NCBI GenBank assembly: GCA_035535015.1
Contig: DATLQU010000060.1
Location: forward strand, 1 to 64,000
Direction of reading: 5' to 3'
Length of the DNA stretch: 64,000 nucleotides
Origin: Palsa-661 sp035535015
GTDB taxonomy: Bacteria; Actinomycetota; Acidimicrobiia; Acidimicrobiales; UBA8190
Positions 25,707 to 34,351 of the stretch are shown here, in pieces (position 1 is the first letter of the stretch; the number at the start of each line of letters is the position of its first letter). Made by a program: the position numbers and the translations under genes. The notes under the pieces are model-generated. The model saw only the letters and a program-made list of their open reading frames with translations, searched no databases and was not told the origin of the DNA.

Positions 25707-26804
25707 ATGTTCCGCGGGGGAAGAACCAGTGTCGTCTGTGCCGCCATCGGCCTTCTCGGTCCCGTCGCCGCCGTCTCCTCGACCGCTTCGGCCTCGACCG
25801 CTTCGGCCTCGACCACCACCCTCGTCGTGCCCCAGGGGACGGCCTTCTCCTATCTCGGCCATTCCTGCGGCGGCATCCAGGAGCAGGTCTTCGCCACCGG
25901 CTTCGATCCCACGAGCGGTTATCCCACCGGCGACGCCTACCTGCAGACCCGCTGCGGGGGCAGTGGACGCGGCGGGGGCTACCACACCACCACCTACTCG
26001 GCCTGGGTCGGCGTCACCTGGGACTTCACCGGGGCGGTGGTCACGTCCTCGTCGCTCACGACTCCTCCGGCCACCGATCCGACCTTCTCGGCCGTCGATG
26101 CCAACGGCAACCAGCTTTCCAACTCCTCCAACAGCGCCTTCCTCACCCTCGGTCCGACCTTCGTACCCGCCCCGAGAGTCACCACCATCTCTACCGACCA
26201 GGGACCGGCGGTCGGCGGCACGGGTCTCACCATCACCGGCACCGGCTTCACCGCCGCCACCGCCGTCAGCTTCGGCACCACACCGGCGGCCAGCTTCTCC
26301 GTCACCGGCGACACCTCGATCACGGCGGTCTCACCGGCGGCCGGCGCCGGCACGGTCGACGTCACCGTCACCGGCGACGGAGGTCAGAGCGCGACAGCCG
26401 CCTTCGACGAGTTCACCTTCGTGGCCGCCCCGGCGGTGTCAGGACTCGGTCCCACCAGCGGACCCACCGGCGGCGGCACCGCCGTGACCATCACCGGCAC
26501 CAACTTCACCGATGCCTCCGCCGTCTACCTCGGTGGCACCCCGGTGGGCTTCGTGGTGAACGACGACACCTCGATCACGGTGGTCACGCCGCCGGCCGAG
26601 GGGGGGCCCGACACCCAAGCCGTCACTGTCGCCTCCATCGGGGGGACGAGCGCTCCCAGTGGCGCCGACCAGTTCACCTACACGGCATCGGGCCCGACCG
26701 TCTCGCTCTCCGCTCCGTCGGGGCCGGCCGGCACCGTCGTCGACATCAAGGCGGCGGCCAAGGCGCCGGTCACCAGGGCGACCACCCTCTTCACCCTGAC
26801 CTGA
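25707..26804 (+). CDS. Secreted protein with IPT/TIG domains
   Basis: A 365-residue exported protein. The first ~35 residues form a signal peptide (basic MFRGGR start, hydrophobic VCAAIGLLGPVAAV, then Ala/Ser-rich cleavage region). Residues about 155-235 and 240-325 are two IPT/TIG immunoglobulin-like domains, each starting from the GPxxGGTxxTITGTGF pattern and ending in AAFDEFTFVA or ADQFTYTA. The N-terminal 120-residue domain has two Cys (SCGG, RCGG) and is unassigned. No LPXTG or C-terminal anchor is seen. ATG 25707 has AGGAGG at 25693-25698. Likely cell-surface or secreted adhesion/binding function. Confidence 0.8.
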   Translation: MFRGGRTSVVCAAIGLLGPVAAVSSTASASTASASTTTLVVPQGTAFSYLGHSCGGIQEQVFATGFDPTSGYPTGDAYLQTRCGGSGRGGGYHTTTYSAWVGVTWDFTGAVVTSSSLTTPPATDPTFSAVDANGNQLSNSSNSAFLTLGPTFVPAPRVTTISTDQGPAVGGTGLTITGTGFTAATAVSFGTTPAASFSVTGDTSITAVSPAAGAGTVDVTVTGDGGQSATAAFDEFTFVAAPAVSGLGPTSGPTGGGTAVTITGTNFTDASAVYLGGTPVGFVVNDDTSITVVTPPAEGGPDTQAVTVASIGGTSAPSGADQFTYTASGPTVSLSAPSGPAGTVVDIKAAAKAPVTRATTLFTLT

Positions 26805-26808
26805 CCGC

Positions 26809-27099
26809 TCAAGCCAGGCCGTCCACCACGTACATCCGGGCCGTCGCCGCGCCGTGGCGGATCTTGCGGGCCTCGGAGTACGCGTCGCCGTGGTACCAGC
26901 GAAGTGCGGCGTCGGTATCGGGGAATTCCAAGACGACGGTCCGTCCGGCCGGAGCGTCGCCCTCCAGAACCTCGACGTCGCCCCCCCGCACCAGGTAGCG
27001 GCCGCCGGCGGCGATGATGCTGGCGGCGGCCAAGGGCCTGTACTGTTCGTAACGCTCCGGGTCGGTCACCTCACCCTGGTAGATCACATACGCGGCCAC
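26809..27099 (-). CDS. DUF1330-family protein
   Basis: A 96-residue DUF1330 protein with a ferredoxin-like (dimeric alpha/beta barrel) fold. The typical signature is present: AAYVIYQGEVTDPERYEQY, GGRYLVRGGDVEVLEG and RTVVLEFPDTDAALRWYHGDAY. Family function is unknown, with many members found beside catabolic genes. It starts at GTG 27099, 15 bp downstream of the P450 gene, and is probably cotranscribed with it. It is convergent with the TIG protein gene, with a 4 bp gap. Confidence 0.88.
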   Translation of the reverse strand: MAAYVIYQGEVTDPERYEQYRPLAAASIIAAGGRYLVRGGDVEVLEGDAPAGRTVVLEFPDTDAALRWYHGDAYSEARKIRHGAATARMYVVDGLA

Positions 27100-27114
27100 G
27101 CCCCACCTCTCTGA

Positions 27115-28341
27115 TCAGGCCGAGACGGGCACGCGGCCCGGATCCCAGCGCACGGGCATGTGCTTGATGCCCCCGACGAAATTCGAGCGCGGCATCTCGA
27201 CGGGGCTGTCGAGCTCCATGCCCGGCAGCCGGGTGACGAGCTCGGTGAAGATGAGCCGGAGCTCCATCCGGGCCAGGTTGGCCCCCAGACAGAAGTGGGG
27301 GCCACCCCCACCGAAGGTGACGTGTTCGTTGGGCGATCGGCCGGGGTCGAGCCGGAAGGGATCGGCGAAGATCTCGGCGTCGCGGTTGGCCGACGCGTAC
27401 CAGAGCACGACCCGGTCGCCGGCCTTGATCGTCTTGGCCCGCAGCTCGACGTCGCGGCTGGCCGTTCGCCGGAAGGACAAGATCGGTGACGCCCAGCGCA
27501 GGATCTCCTCCACCGCCGCGCTGATCCGAGGCGCGGTGGGATCGTCCTGCAGTTGCCGAAGCGCCGCCGGCTGCTCGATCAACGCCCGCATGCCGTGGGC
27601 GGTGGCGTTCCGGGTCGTCTCGTTGCCGGCCACCACCAACAAGACGAAGAAGACGGCGAGCTCGGCATCGCTCAGACCGTCGGCTCCGTCGGTAGCCCCG
27701 GTCAGCGTGGTGACGATGTCGTCCTCGGGATGCGAGAGCCGCTGCCGCCGGAGTTCGTCGGCGTAGGCCATCATCTCGCCCGCTGCCAGTGCCGCCTCCA
27801 TCCCCCCGCCGAATTCGGGATCGTCGATGCCCGTCATCTTGTTGCCCCACTCGAAGATCTTGCGTCGGTCCTCCTCGGGCACACCGACCAGTTCGGCGAT
27901 GGCCTGCAGGGGGAGCTCGCCGGCCACGTCGGTCACGAAGTCGCACGAGCCGCGCCCGACCACCCGGTCGACGATCGTCTTGGCCTTGAGCGCCAGGCGG
28001 TCCTCGATCAGCCGCAAGGCGCGGGGGGAGAAACCTCGGCTGACGATGCGGCGATGGCGTGTGTGCTGCGGCCGGTCCATCCCCGGGAGCATCTGCCTCA
28101 TCATCGTCCCCTGCATCTCGTCGGGGTCGATGTCGACCAGGGTGAAACCGGCCCCACTCACGAACGTCTCCGGGTCGCGGCTGGCGAACACGACGTCCGC
28201 ATGCTTCGTGAGACACCAGAAACCGACCCCGCCGCCGTCCACCTGCCAGTGCACGGGGTCGTTCTCCCGCAGCTGCTCGAAGACCTGGTGGTGCCGCCGC
28301 TCCCGAAAGACGTCGGGGCCCACAAGATCGCTGTCCTGCAC
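27115..28341 (-). CDS. Cytochrome P450, CYP125/CYP142-like
   Basis: A 408-residue soluble P450. The I-helix AGNETTRN, the K-helix EEILR and the heme-ligand loop FGGGGPHFCLGANLAR (Cys about 351) are intact. Overall style (LPGMDRPQHTRHRRIVSRGFSPRAL; ELPLQAIAELVGVPEEDR) is that of the CYP125/CYP142 group that hydroxylates the sterol side chain terminus. A second related P450 is at 39565. No KstR-like site precedes this one, so it may act on another terpenoid or be regulated differently. The GTG start at 28341 gives MQDSD. No redox partner gene is in the window. Confidence 0.87.
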   Translation of the reverse strand: MQDSDLVGPDVFRERRHHQVFEQLRENDPVHWQVDGGGVGFWCLTKHADVVFASRDPETFVSGAGFTLVDIDPDEMQGTMMRQMLPGMDRPQHTRHRRIVSRGFSPRALRLIEDRLALKAKTIVDRVVGRGSCDFVTDVAGELPLQAIAELVGVPEEDRRKIFEWGNKMTGIDDPEFGGGMEAALAAGEMMAYADELRRQRLSHPEDDIVTTLTGATDGADGLSDAELAVFFVLLVVAGNETTRNATAHGMRALIEQPAALRQLQDDPTAPRISAAVEEILRWASPILSFRRTASRDVELRAKTIKAGDRVVLWYASANRDAEIFADPFRLDPGRSPNEHVTFGGGGPHFCLGANLARMELRLIFTELVTRLPGMELDSPVEMPRSNFVGGIKHMPVRWDPGRVPVSA

Positions 28342-28482
28342 AGCGTGAGCCTAGGAGAGCGCGTCCTGCGCCAACCACCACCCACAGTGCCCGGCGGGGG
28401 CTCACCACGCCCGGCACCCGCTCAAGCGGCCCCGTCGATCCGCCGATTACTGGCCAGGGGAACAGACCCGGAAGGCCACGCC

Positions 28483-28947
28483 ATGAGCAGCGAGAAGAAG
28501 CAGCGCAAGGACCTCGACTCCGTGGGTCGGCTTCTCCCGGCCGGCGTCGGTGTCCGCGCCTACGGCGTCGGTCGGGCCAACGCCCGGATGAGCACCAGGG
28601 TGACCTACGTCATCGTCGGCTTCCTGATGGCCCTCGTCGTGGTCGCCGTGGTCACGGGCCGGGTCTTCATCCCCGGCGTCCTCGTCTTCGTCTTCTTCTA
28701 CTCGGCCATCAAGCCCGTCCGCGGCATCGCCGTCCTCGACCACGTCATCGTCGTCGTGTCCGTGACGGCGACCACCGCCAGACCGAAGGCCGTTCTCGGT
28801 GAACTTCCCCACGCCGTGCTCCTGCCCCCGCACATCCACTGGCTCAGCGACAAGGCGGTCCAGGTCCCCCTCGGCCCCGATGTGGTCAAGGTCCGCGCCG
28901 GCGACTACGAGCGGCTCTCCGCATCGCTCACCGCATCACGGCGATGA
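28483..28947 (+). CDS. Uncharacterised membrane protein
   Basis: A 154-residue protein I do not recognise. A basic N-terminus is followed by a hydrophobic segment at about residues 40-80 (VTYVIVGFLMALVVVAVVTGRVFIPGVLVFVFFYSAI), enough for one long or two short membrane passes, and a soluble C-terminal domain of ~70 residues (VLDHVIVVVSVTATTARPKAVLGEL). The C-terminal domain may be a small beta-rich cytoplasmic module. It has 12 bp of end overlap with the convergent DinB-like gene. The start ATG 28483 follows a purine-rich stretch (GGAAGG). Confidence 0.6.
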   Translation: MSSEKKQRKDLDSVGRLLPAGVGVRAYGVGRANARMSTRVTYVIVGFLMALVVVAVVTGRVFIPGVLVFVFFYSAIKPVRGIAVLDHVIVVVSVTATTARPKAVLGELPHAVLLPPHIHWLSDKAVQVPLGPDVVKVRAGDYERLSASLTASRR

Positions 28948-29472
28948 AGAACGGGGACGCAAGCGGTCGGGAGTGACCGTCCGTTCGATATCCCAGCCGT
29001 GGTGGTAGGCGTCGTGGGAATTGGAGCGGACGACGTCGAGGACCGAGAGCTCACCGCGCTCGGGGTGGACGAGCGGGACACCGGCGGCGTGGGCCAGCAG
29101 GACGGCGTCGCGCCAGTCCCGGGTCGCACGGTCCAGTGACCAGAGGGCGCCGAGCAGGCTGAGCTCGTCGTAGCGCCGGGCCTGGGCCAGGAGATCCTGG
29201 TTGTACGGGGTGACCGGACCGACCGCGCCCAGAGCCAGAGCGGCCAACCGCTCGGCCCAGATACGGAGGTTGTCGGCCACGTGCGCCACGTAGACGACCG
29301 CCGTCCAGGCCAGATCGGGGTGACGCTGCGACCCGTCGGTGTCGCCGAGCAGGGCCGCGTAGCGCGCCGGGGTGGCCATGACCAGGGCCATGGCCTCGTC
29401 GGGCCCCACCGACCAGTGGTAGCCGCACTCGCGACAGGGATCTCCATAGGTGGCGCGGCCCCAGTCGGTCAT
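28936..29472 (-). CDS. DinB-like protein with an N-terminal CRECG motif
   Basis: A 178-residue DinB-superfamily protein. It begins MTDWGRATYGDPCRECGYHW, with the same CxxCG layout as the protein at 25069. The core contains LAWTAVVYVAHVADNLRIWAERL and the C-terminal SNSHDAYHHGWDIERTV, with conserved-looking His residues. Likely a metal-dependent thiol-related protein of unknown substrate. ATG 29472 is preferred over upstream in-frame codons because the family starts near this motif. It is 55 bp upstream of the lepB stop on the same template strand, transcribed after lepB. Confidence 0.75.
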   Translation of the reverse strand: MTDWGRATYGDPCRECGYHWSVGPDEAMALVMATPARYAALLGDTDGSQRHPDLAWTAVVYVAHVADNLRIWAERLAALALGAVGPVTPYNQDLLAQARRYDELSLLGALWSLDRATRDWRDAVLLAHAAGVPLVHPERGELSVLDVVRSNSHDAYHHGWDIERTVTPDRLRPRSSSP

Positions 29473-29527
29473 GACGGGCGCAGGAGCAGACGTCGGCTGC
29501 CGGCGGCGGTCGGGAACCGGTGGACGG

Positions 29528-30130
29528 TTAGAACCAGTGGAAGTAGGGACGGCCGTGGCGCCACATGATGACGTCGACCTTGCCGACGATGTTGCCGCCG
29601 GGGACGGTGCCCCAGTAGCGGCTGTCGTCGGAATCACCGCGGCAGTCACCCATGACGAAGTAGTGATCCGGGGAAATGGTGGTGGGCGGGATGTGCTCAC
29701 TCGCCTGGGCGCAGTCGCCCGTGAGCGCCGGCAGCCAGGGTTCGGCCAACGGTTTGCCGTTGATCAGGACCACGTTCCCCTCCGACGAGATCCTCTCGCC
29801 GGGGAGGCCGATGACCCTCTTCACCAGGGTGGGAGGACCACCGCTGTCGGCCGGTGGGTTCTTGAAGACCACGATGTCGCCCCGGTGGACGGTCGAGCTC
29901 AGCTTGTTGACCAGAATGCGGTCGCCCGGAACCAGGGTCGGGCTCATGGACGGGGTGGGGACGAAATAGGACTGGACGGCATAGGCCCGCGTCCCGGTGC
30001 TGATGAGCAGGGCCACCACGATGGTGACGATCCAACCCATGACCGGCCGGAAGCGGCCGTGGCGGGGCTTCGCCGGTGGCTCGACCGCCGGGTCCATGAT
30101 CGTCGCCACCTCGTCCGCCTCCGTCGCCAT
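29528..30130 (-). CDS. lepB: Signal peptidase I
   Basis: A 200-residue type I signal peptidase that removes signal peptides from exported proteins at the outer face of the membrane. A single N-terminal membrane helix (MGWIVTIVVALLISTGTRAYAV, about 31-52) precedes the nucleophile motif VPTPSMSPTLVPGD and the general-base Lys in LVKRVIGLPGE. The C-terminal box MGDCRGDSDDSRYWG is also present. Length and domain order fit actinobacterial LepB. It could process the TIG protein encoded nearby. Confidence 0.95.
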   Translation of the reverse strand: MATEADEVATIMDPAVEPPAKPRHGRFRPVMGWIVTIVVALLISTGTRAYAVQSYFVPTPSMSPTLVPGDRILVNKLSSTVHRGDIVVFKNPPADSGGPPTLVKRVIGLPGERISSEGNVVLINGKPLAEPWLPALTGDCAQASEHIPPTTISPDHYFVMGDCRGDSDDSRYWGTVPGGNIVGKVDVIMWRHGRPYFHWF

Positions 30131-30184
30131 CGCCCATCAACGCTACATGGACGAGGCCCGGAACCGGCCTCGGACACCCCCTTT

Positions 30185-30201
30185 CCCGGCCGTCGGCCGG
30201 G
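30185..30201. terminator. GC hairpin downstream of the DUF885 gene
   Basis: CCCGGCC-GTC-GGCCGGG, a perfect 7-bp stem with a 3-base loop, sits between the lepB start and the DUF885 stop. On the minus strand it would end DUF885 transcripts, but it lacks a T-run, so intrinsic termination is uncertain. Confidence 0.35.
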
Positions 30202-30243
30202 TCGGGAGCTCGGCTCCGGGGCTCGGGGGTTCCGGCGACCCGG

Positions 30244-31944
30244 TCAGGCGAAGGTCGCCATCTCCGTGCGGAAGGCGTCGAGGCCCATGGGGCCGAGGGC
30301 CAGGGCGTGGGCGTGCCAGGCCTTCAGGTCGAACGCCGGGCCCAGCCGTCGGCGGGTCTGCTCCCGTGTCTCGAGCCAGACCCGCTCGCCCACCTTGTAG
30401 GAGATGGCCTGACCGGGCAGGCCGAGATAGCGGTCGACCTCGGAGACGGCCATGTCGTGGGGCTCGATGGCCCACTCCTCGAGCAGGGCGGTGGCCATCT
30501 CGGCGTCCCAGGTCCGGCCGGCCACGTCGCCGAGCGCACCCAGTCGACCGATCTCCGGTGGCGCCGGCAGGGCCAGGTGCATGCCGATGTCGACCACGAT
30601 GCGCGCGGCGCGCAGCGCCTGGCAGGAGAGATAGCCCAACTCGTCGGCCGGATCGGTGAAGGCACCCAGCTCCTCCATGAGCCGCTCGGCGTAGAGGGCC
30701 CACCCTTCGGTGTAGCCCGAGACGGAGCCTTCGAGCCGTTGGAAGCGCGACTGCCGCTGGCGTTCGAGCAGGGCGGTGGCGATCTGCAGATGGTGACCGG
30801 GAACCGACTCGTGGTACCAGGTGGAGACGAGCCGCCACAGGGAGAAGCGGTCGTGGCCCAGGGTGGGGAACCAGGTGGTGCCCGGGCGGGCCAGGTCTTC
30901 GCTGGGCGAGATGTAATAGGGGGCGGCGGCCGAGCCCTCGGGGGCCAGCCGGGCGTCACAGAATTTGATCCGCGCGTCGATGTCGAAGTGGACGCCGTCG
31001 AGCATGGCCACCGCCCCCTCGGTCATCAGCCGGAGCCTCGCCAGTAGGGCGTCGGTGCCGTGGACGGCCCGGTCCTCGTCGGCATCGAGCCGGTCGGCCA
31101 CCTCGACCAGGCTCCCGGCCCCCGGGGCCAGGTCGGCGGCGATCTCCCACATCCGGGCGTTGATGCGCCGGAGGTCGTCCCATCCGAAACGGTGGATCTC
31201 GGCCAGGTCGAGCTCGGCGCCGGTGAAGTAGCGGGCCCACGGTCCGTAGCGCTCGGCGCCGACGGCGTCGGCCGGGTCGGCCCGGGGGGCGTACACCGAG
31301 CGGAGCCAGTCCGACAGCTCGGCGCAGGACCGGTCGGCGTCGTCGGCCGCGTCGGCCAGGCCCGCCGCCTCGGCCTCCACCCCGCAGGACGCCGCCACCC
31401 GGCGGGCCACGGCGGCGAAGGCTCCGGCGCTGTAGGTCGCGAGCTGATCGGCCACGCCGAGCGCCTGGCGCCGGGCCGCCACCAGGCCGGATTGCGAGTC
31501 CTCGTCGAGCGCCCCGCGCCAGCTCCCGAGCGCCCCACGGACAGCGGCCAGCCGGGCCCGGATCTTCTCTGCGTGCTCGGGGCTCTCCGCCGGTTGCAGG
31601 TCGAAGACCTGTCGGATGGAAGAAGCCGGAGAGGCGAGGACGCAGAAGGTGCGCCGGGACTCGCCCGACACCTCGAGGCCCAGGTGGGCGGTCAGGCGTT
31701 CGTGCATCACGTTCTTGCCGATCCGGTCGATGTCGTCGACCGGGGTAACCCCGGCCAGGGAGCGGAGGGTGGCGCGCAAGAAATCCTGTGTCTCGGCCGC
31801 GTGGGCCAGCGAGAAGTCGGTGAGCTGGTCGTCGTAGCGGTCGATGCCGTGATCGGTGGCCGTGATGGGATCGAGGGCGGCGATCGCTTCGATGACGTCG
31901 TGGGCGAAGGCGAACAGCTCGGAGCGCGGGTTGCCGTCGGCCAT
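30244..31944 (-). CDS. DUF885-family metallopeptidase-like protein
   Basis: A 566-residue DUF885 protein. The gluzincin-type motif HESVPGHHLQIA lies near residue 390, within the family pattern TWYHESVPGHH; further conserved stretches are EGWALYAERLMEELG and GQAISYKVGERVW. The predicted fold is mainly helical. Members are annotated as putative zinc peptidases, with substrate unknown. There is no signal peptide, so it is probably cytoplasmic. The ATG at 31944 is 10 bp downstream of the sulfotransferase stop, suggesting a common transcript with the genes upstream. Confidence 0.88.
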   Translation of the reverse strand: MADGNPRSELFAFAHDVIEAIAALDPITATDHGIDRYDDQLTDFSLAHAAETQDFLRATLRSLAGVTPVDDIDRIGKNVMHERLTAHLGLEVSGESRRTFCVLASPASSIRQVFDLQPAESPEHAEKIRARLAAVRGALGSWRGALDEDSQSGLVAARRQALGVADQLATYSAGAFAAVARRVAASCGVEAEAAGLADAADDADRSCAELSDWLRSVYAPRADPADAVGAERYGPWARYFTGAELDLAEIHRFGWDDLRRINARMWEIAADLAPGAGSLVEVADRLDADEDRAVHGTDALLARLRLMTEGAVAMLDGVHFDIDARIKFCDARLAPEGSAAAPYYISPSEDLARPGTTWFPTLGHDRFSLWRLVSTWYHESVPGHHLQIATALLERQRQSRFQRLEGSVSGYTEGWALYAERLMEELGAFTDPADELGYLSCQALRAARIVVDIGMHLALPAPPEIGRLGALGDVAGRTWDAEMATALLEEWAIEPHDMAVSEVDRYLGLPGQAISYKVGERVWLETREQTRRRLGPAFDLKAWHAHALALGPMGLDAFRTEMATFA

Positions 31945-31954
31945 GACCGAAAGA

Positions 31955-33211
31955 CTAGGGGTCGGCCAGGCCGAAGCGCTCGGAGTAGAACGCCAAAGCC
32001 CGGCGGCGCTCGGCCGGGTCGATGCCGAGGACGTCGGGCTGGTAGGCCACGGTGCCGTGACGGCCGCGCTGGTGGCCGGACATGAAGTCGGTCATGGCCC
32101 GGCGCGATGCAGGGCCGAAAGGCTGGTCGGCCAACGCGTAGATACGGGTGACCATGGCCATGTCGTCGGCCATGAATTCGTCGAAGCGGACGTCGATGGT
32201 CTGGTCGTCGGGCAGGAGATGACGGTCCCGGGCGCAGGCCCGGAAGAGGTCCTCGACACGGGCCGACCAGTAGCGGCCGATGGCCAGGGGATCGACACGG
32301 GCGCTGTGCATGCGGGCGGTGTAGGCGATCATGGTGGCCATCGAGACGGTGACAGCCGCCGGGTCGCGGTGGGTGACCACGAAGGTGGCGTCAGGGAAGG
32401 TGGCCCGGAGCGGGCCGAACTGCTCGAGATGCTGCGGTGACTTCAAGACCCAGCGGGTGGGTCCGCGCAACCAGGTGAGGACCTGGAGAACGGTGCGGAG
32501 ATAGGCGTAGGACGGCGTCTGGTCCGTGGCCCGGTAGGCGTCGCGCCACGACGGGACGAGGGCCAGGGTCTCGAAGAACATGGTGGAGACGTCGACGGCC
32601 AGGAGGGCGATCTCCTCGTGGACGTGGTCGACGGTCATCTCGTGCATCCGGTTGAAGTAGGGCAAGGCCTGTTCCATGACGTCGAGGCCGAGGGCGGTGC
32701 GGGACCGGCGGGGATCGGGATCGCCCGGGGCCGGGCGTTCGGCGTCGGCCAGGACCGGCTCGAGGCTCTCCCAGTAGGGCAGGGAGCGCCAGGCGGGATC
32801 GGCCGAGATGAGGTTGTGCAGATGGGTGGTTCCGGTGCGGGGCAGGCCGCAGATGATGACGGGCCGGGCGATCTCGACGTCGTAGATCTCGGGATGCCGG
32901 CGCAGGAGCTCGGTGATGAGCAACCGGTTCTTCATGAACTGGACGAGCTGGCTGAAGAGGCTGACCACGCCGGCGCCGCTGAGGCCGGCTTCGGTGCGCA
33001 GCGCCGTGCAGAGCAGCTGGAGCCGGGGGCCGAAGGCGGGGTCGCCGAAGTCATGGTGCCCGGTCTGTTCCTGCGCCGCCGTGCAAATGGCCTCGGGCTC
33101 CAGGGGACAGGCGGGAGCCATGCTGTCCATGGCCTCGAGCAGCTGCTCGACGTGGGGGGTGAAGCGCGGGGCGGCCAGGTCGTCGAGGACGACGGGCGCC
33201 GGCCGGGTCAC
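31955..33211 (-). CDS. Sulfotransferase-family protein
   Basis: A 418-residue sulfotransferase of the sulfotransfer_3 type. The 5'-phosphosulfate loop is IICGLPRTGTTHLHNLI and the 3'-phosphate binding region is likely FVVTHRDPAAVTVSMAT; these bind PAPS. Family members in actinobacteria transfer sulfate to hydroxyl groups of lipids or sterols, but the acceptor here is unknown. The GTG start at 33211 overlaps the preceding DUF1214 stop (GTGA), giving tight coupling. Placement just beyond the igr-like operon hints at a steroid or lipid acceptor, which is inference only. Confidence 0.82.
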   Translation of the reverse strand: MTRPAPVVLDDLAAPRFTPHVEQLLEAMDSMAPACPLEPEAICTAAQEQTGHHDFGDPAFGPRLQLLCTALRTEAGLSGAGVVSLFSQLVQFMKNRLLITELLRRHPEIYDVEIARPVIICGLPRTGTTHLHNLISADPAWRSLPYWESLEPVLADAERPAPGDPDPRRSRTALGLDVMEQALPYFNRMHEMTVDHVHEEIALLAVDVSTMFFETLALVPSWRDAYRATDQTPSYAYLRTVLQVLTWLRGPTRWVLKSPQHLEQFGPLRATFPDATFVVTHRDPAAVTVSMATMIAYTARMHSARVDPLAIGRYWSARVEDLFRACARDRHLLPDDQTIDVRFDEFMADDMAMVTRIYALADQPFGPASRRAMTDFMSGHQRGRHGTVAYQPDVLGIDPAERRRALAFYSERFGLADP

Positions 33212-34326
33212 AGGTCGTCGGCCGGAAGGACCCGGGTGGTCGGACGGTCGGGGGTGGCGGCGGGCAGGAACCAGCGGAACCAGATCCGGCCCCGGTGGTG
33301 GCCGGCCGTCGAGATCCAGTTGGGGTGGCCGGGGTCCTGGGGGGCGATGACGATCCGCCAGGAGCCGTCGGGCTCGTAGGCGATCTGGCCGCCGTTCAGG
33401 GTGACGCGTTCGTAGGCGTAGTCGTAGGTGTGGAGGAACTGGTTCCAGAGACACACGTTCCAGAAGGCACAGTCCGGCGAGCGGCCTTCGACGAGGAGGA
33501 CCTCGTCGTCGTCGAGGACGTAGGAGCCCATGGCGTAGGCGGCGTCGCCGGCGGCCCAGCCGAAGGTCTGACTGGGGACCGGATAGGGCTCGTCGACGGT
33601 GTTGGGCTCGCCCAGCGCGATGGGGACGATGGCCGCCTGATCGCGCAGCCACGTGAGGGCGGCCCGGAAACGGCGGGCCAGATCGGCGTCGGTGTCGCGG
33701 CGGCTGGCCGGGGGGTGGTCGGCCTCGATGCGCCACTGGACCCGGCGGCCGTTGGTGGGATCGACGAGGTAGTCGCGGGTGATGGCGCAGACGGCGTCGG
33801 GCTCGAGCGTGATCCAGGCCGCCCCCCGGTGGGTGGGACCGGGAGGTTCCGGGGAGAGGACGATCTCGAAGGAGCCGTCGTCGGCGACGTCGAGGGCGCG
33901 GTTGTTGACGGTGCCGACGATGCGCTCCGAGTAGCGGCCGTCGTCGGGACCGCCGTAGACGGTGAGCGAGAGGTAGGCGGCGTCGCCGATGAGGCCGCGG
34001 ACCCGGTAGGTCCGGCTCGGGTCGATGGGGGCGAACTGGTAGAAGGCGTCGGAGTTGTCGCCGCCCCACTTGCGGTAGGGGCCCACGATGTCGACGAAGC
34101 GGGGACGGTCCTTGTCCGCCCAGACCTGGGCGTCGAGGCCGACGGCCAGGATGGAGAAGATCCAGCGGTAGCCCTCGAGGAGGGTGGGTTCGTCGAGGGG
34201 GACGTCGGGCAGACGGAGCCGGTTCTCGAGGTTGGCCAGCTCGCCGATCAGGTCATGGAAGGCGGCCTGGGTGAGCGGGACCGAGGCCGGGGGTTCCGCC
34301 GGGGGTTCAGCCATGGCATCGGCCAC
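33208..34326 (-). CDS. DUF1214-domain protein
   Basis: A 372-residue protein with a C-terminal DUF1214 domain (about 255-360, including AYAMGSYVLDDDEVLLVEGR and WNVCLWNQFLHTYDYAYERV). The N-terminal part has FYQFAPIDPSRTYRVRG and a beta-rich YLSLTVYGG stretch. The family is common next to lipid and sterol genes and has no settled role. The GTG start (34326) has GGAGG 12 bases upstream; ATG 34314 is an alternative. It is coupled to the sulfotransferase downstream and lies 25 bp after ltp2, so it may belong to the tail of the igr-like operon. Confidence 0.8.
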   Translation of the reverse strand: MADAMAEPPAEPPASVPLTQAAFHDLIGELANLENRLRLPDVPLDEPTLLEGYRWIFSILAVGLDAQVWADKDRPRFVDIVGPYRKWGGDNSDAFYQFAPIDPSRTYRVRGLIGDAAYLSLTVYGGPDDGRYSERIVGTVNNRALDVADDGSFEIVLSPEPPGPTHRGAAWITLEPDAVCAITRDYLVDPTNGRRVQWRIEADHPPASRRDTDADLARRFRAALTWLRDQAAIVPIALGEPNTVDEPYPVPSQTFGWAAGDAAYAMGSYVLDDDEVLLVEGRSPDCAFWNVCLWNQFLHTYDYAYERVTLNGGQIAYEPDGSWRIVIAPQDPGHPNWISTAGHHRGRIWFRWFLPAATPDRPTTRVLPADDL

Positions 34327-34351
34327 TTGACCGCCGATCCTCCATAGGGAA

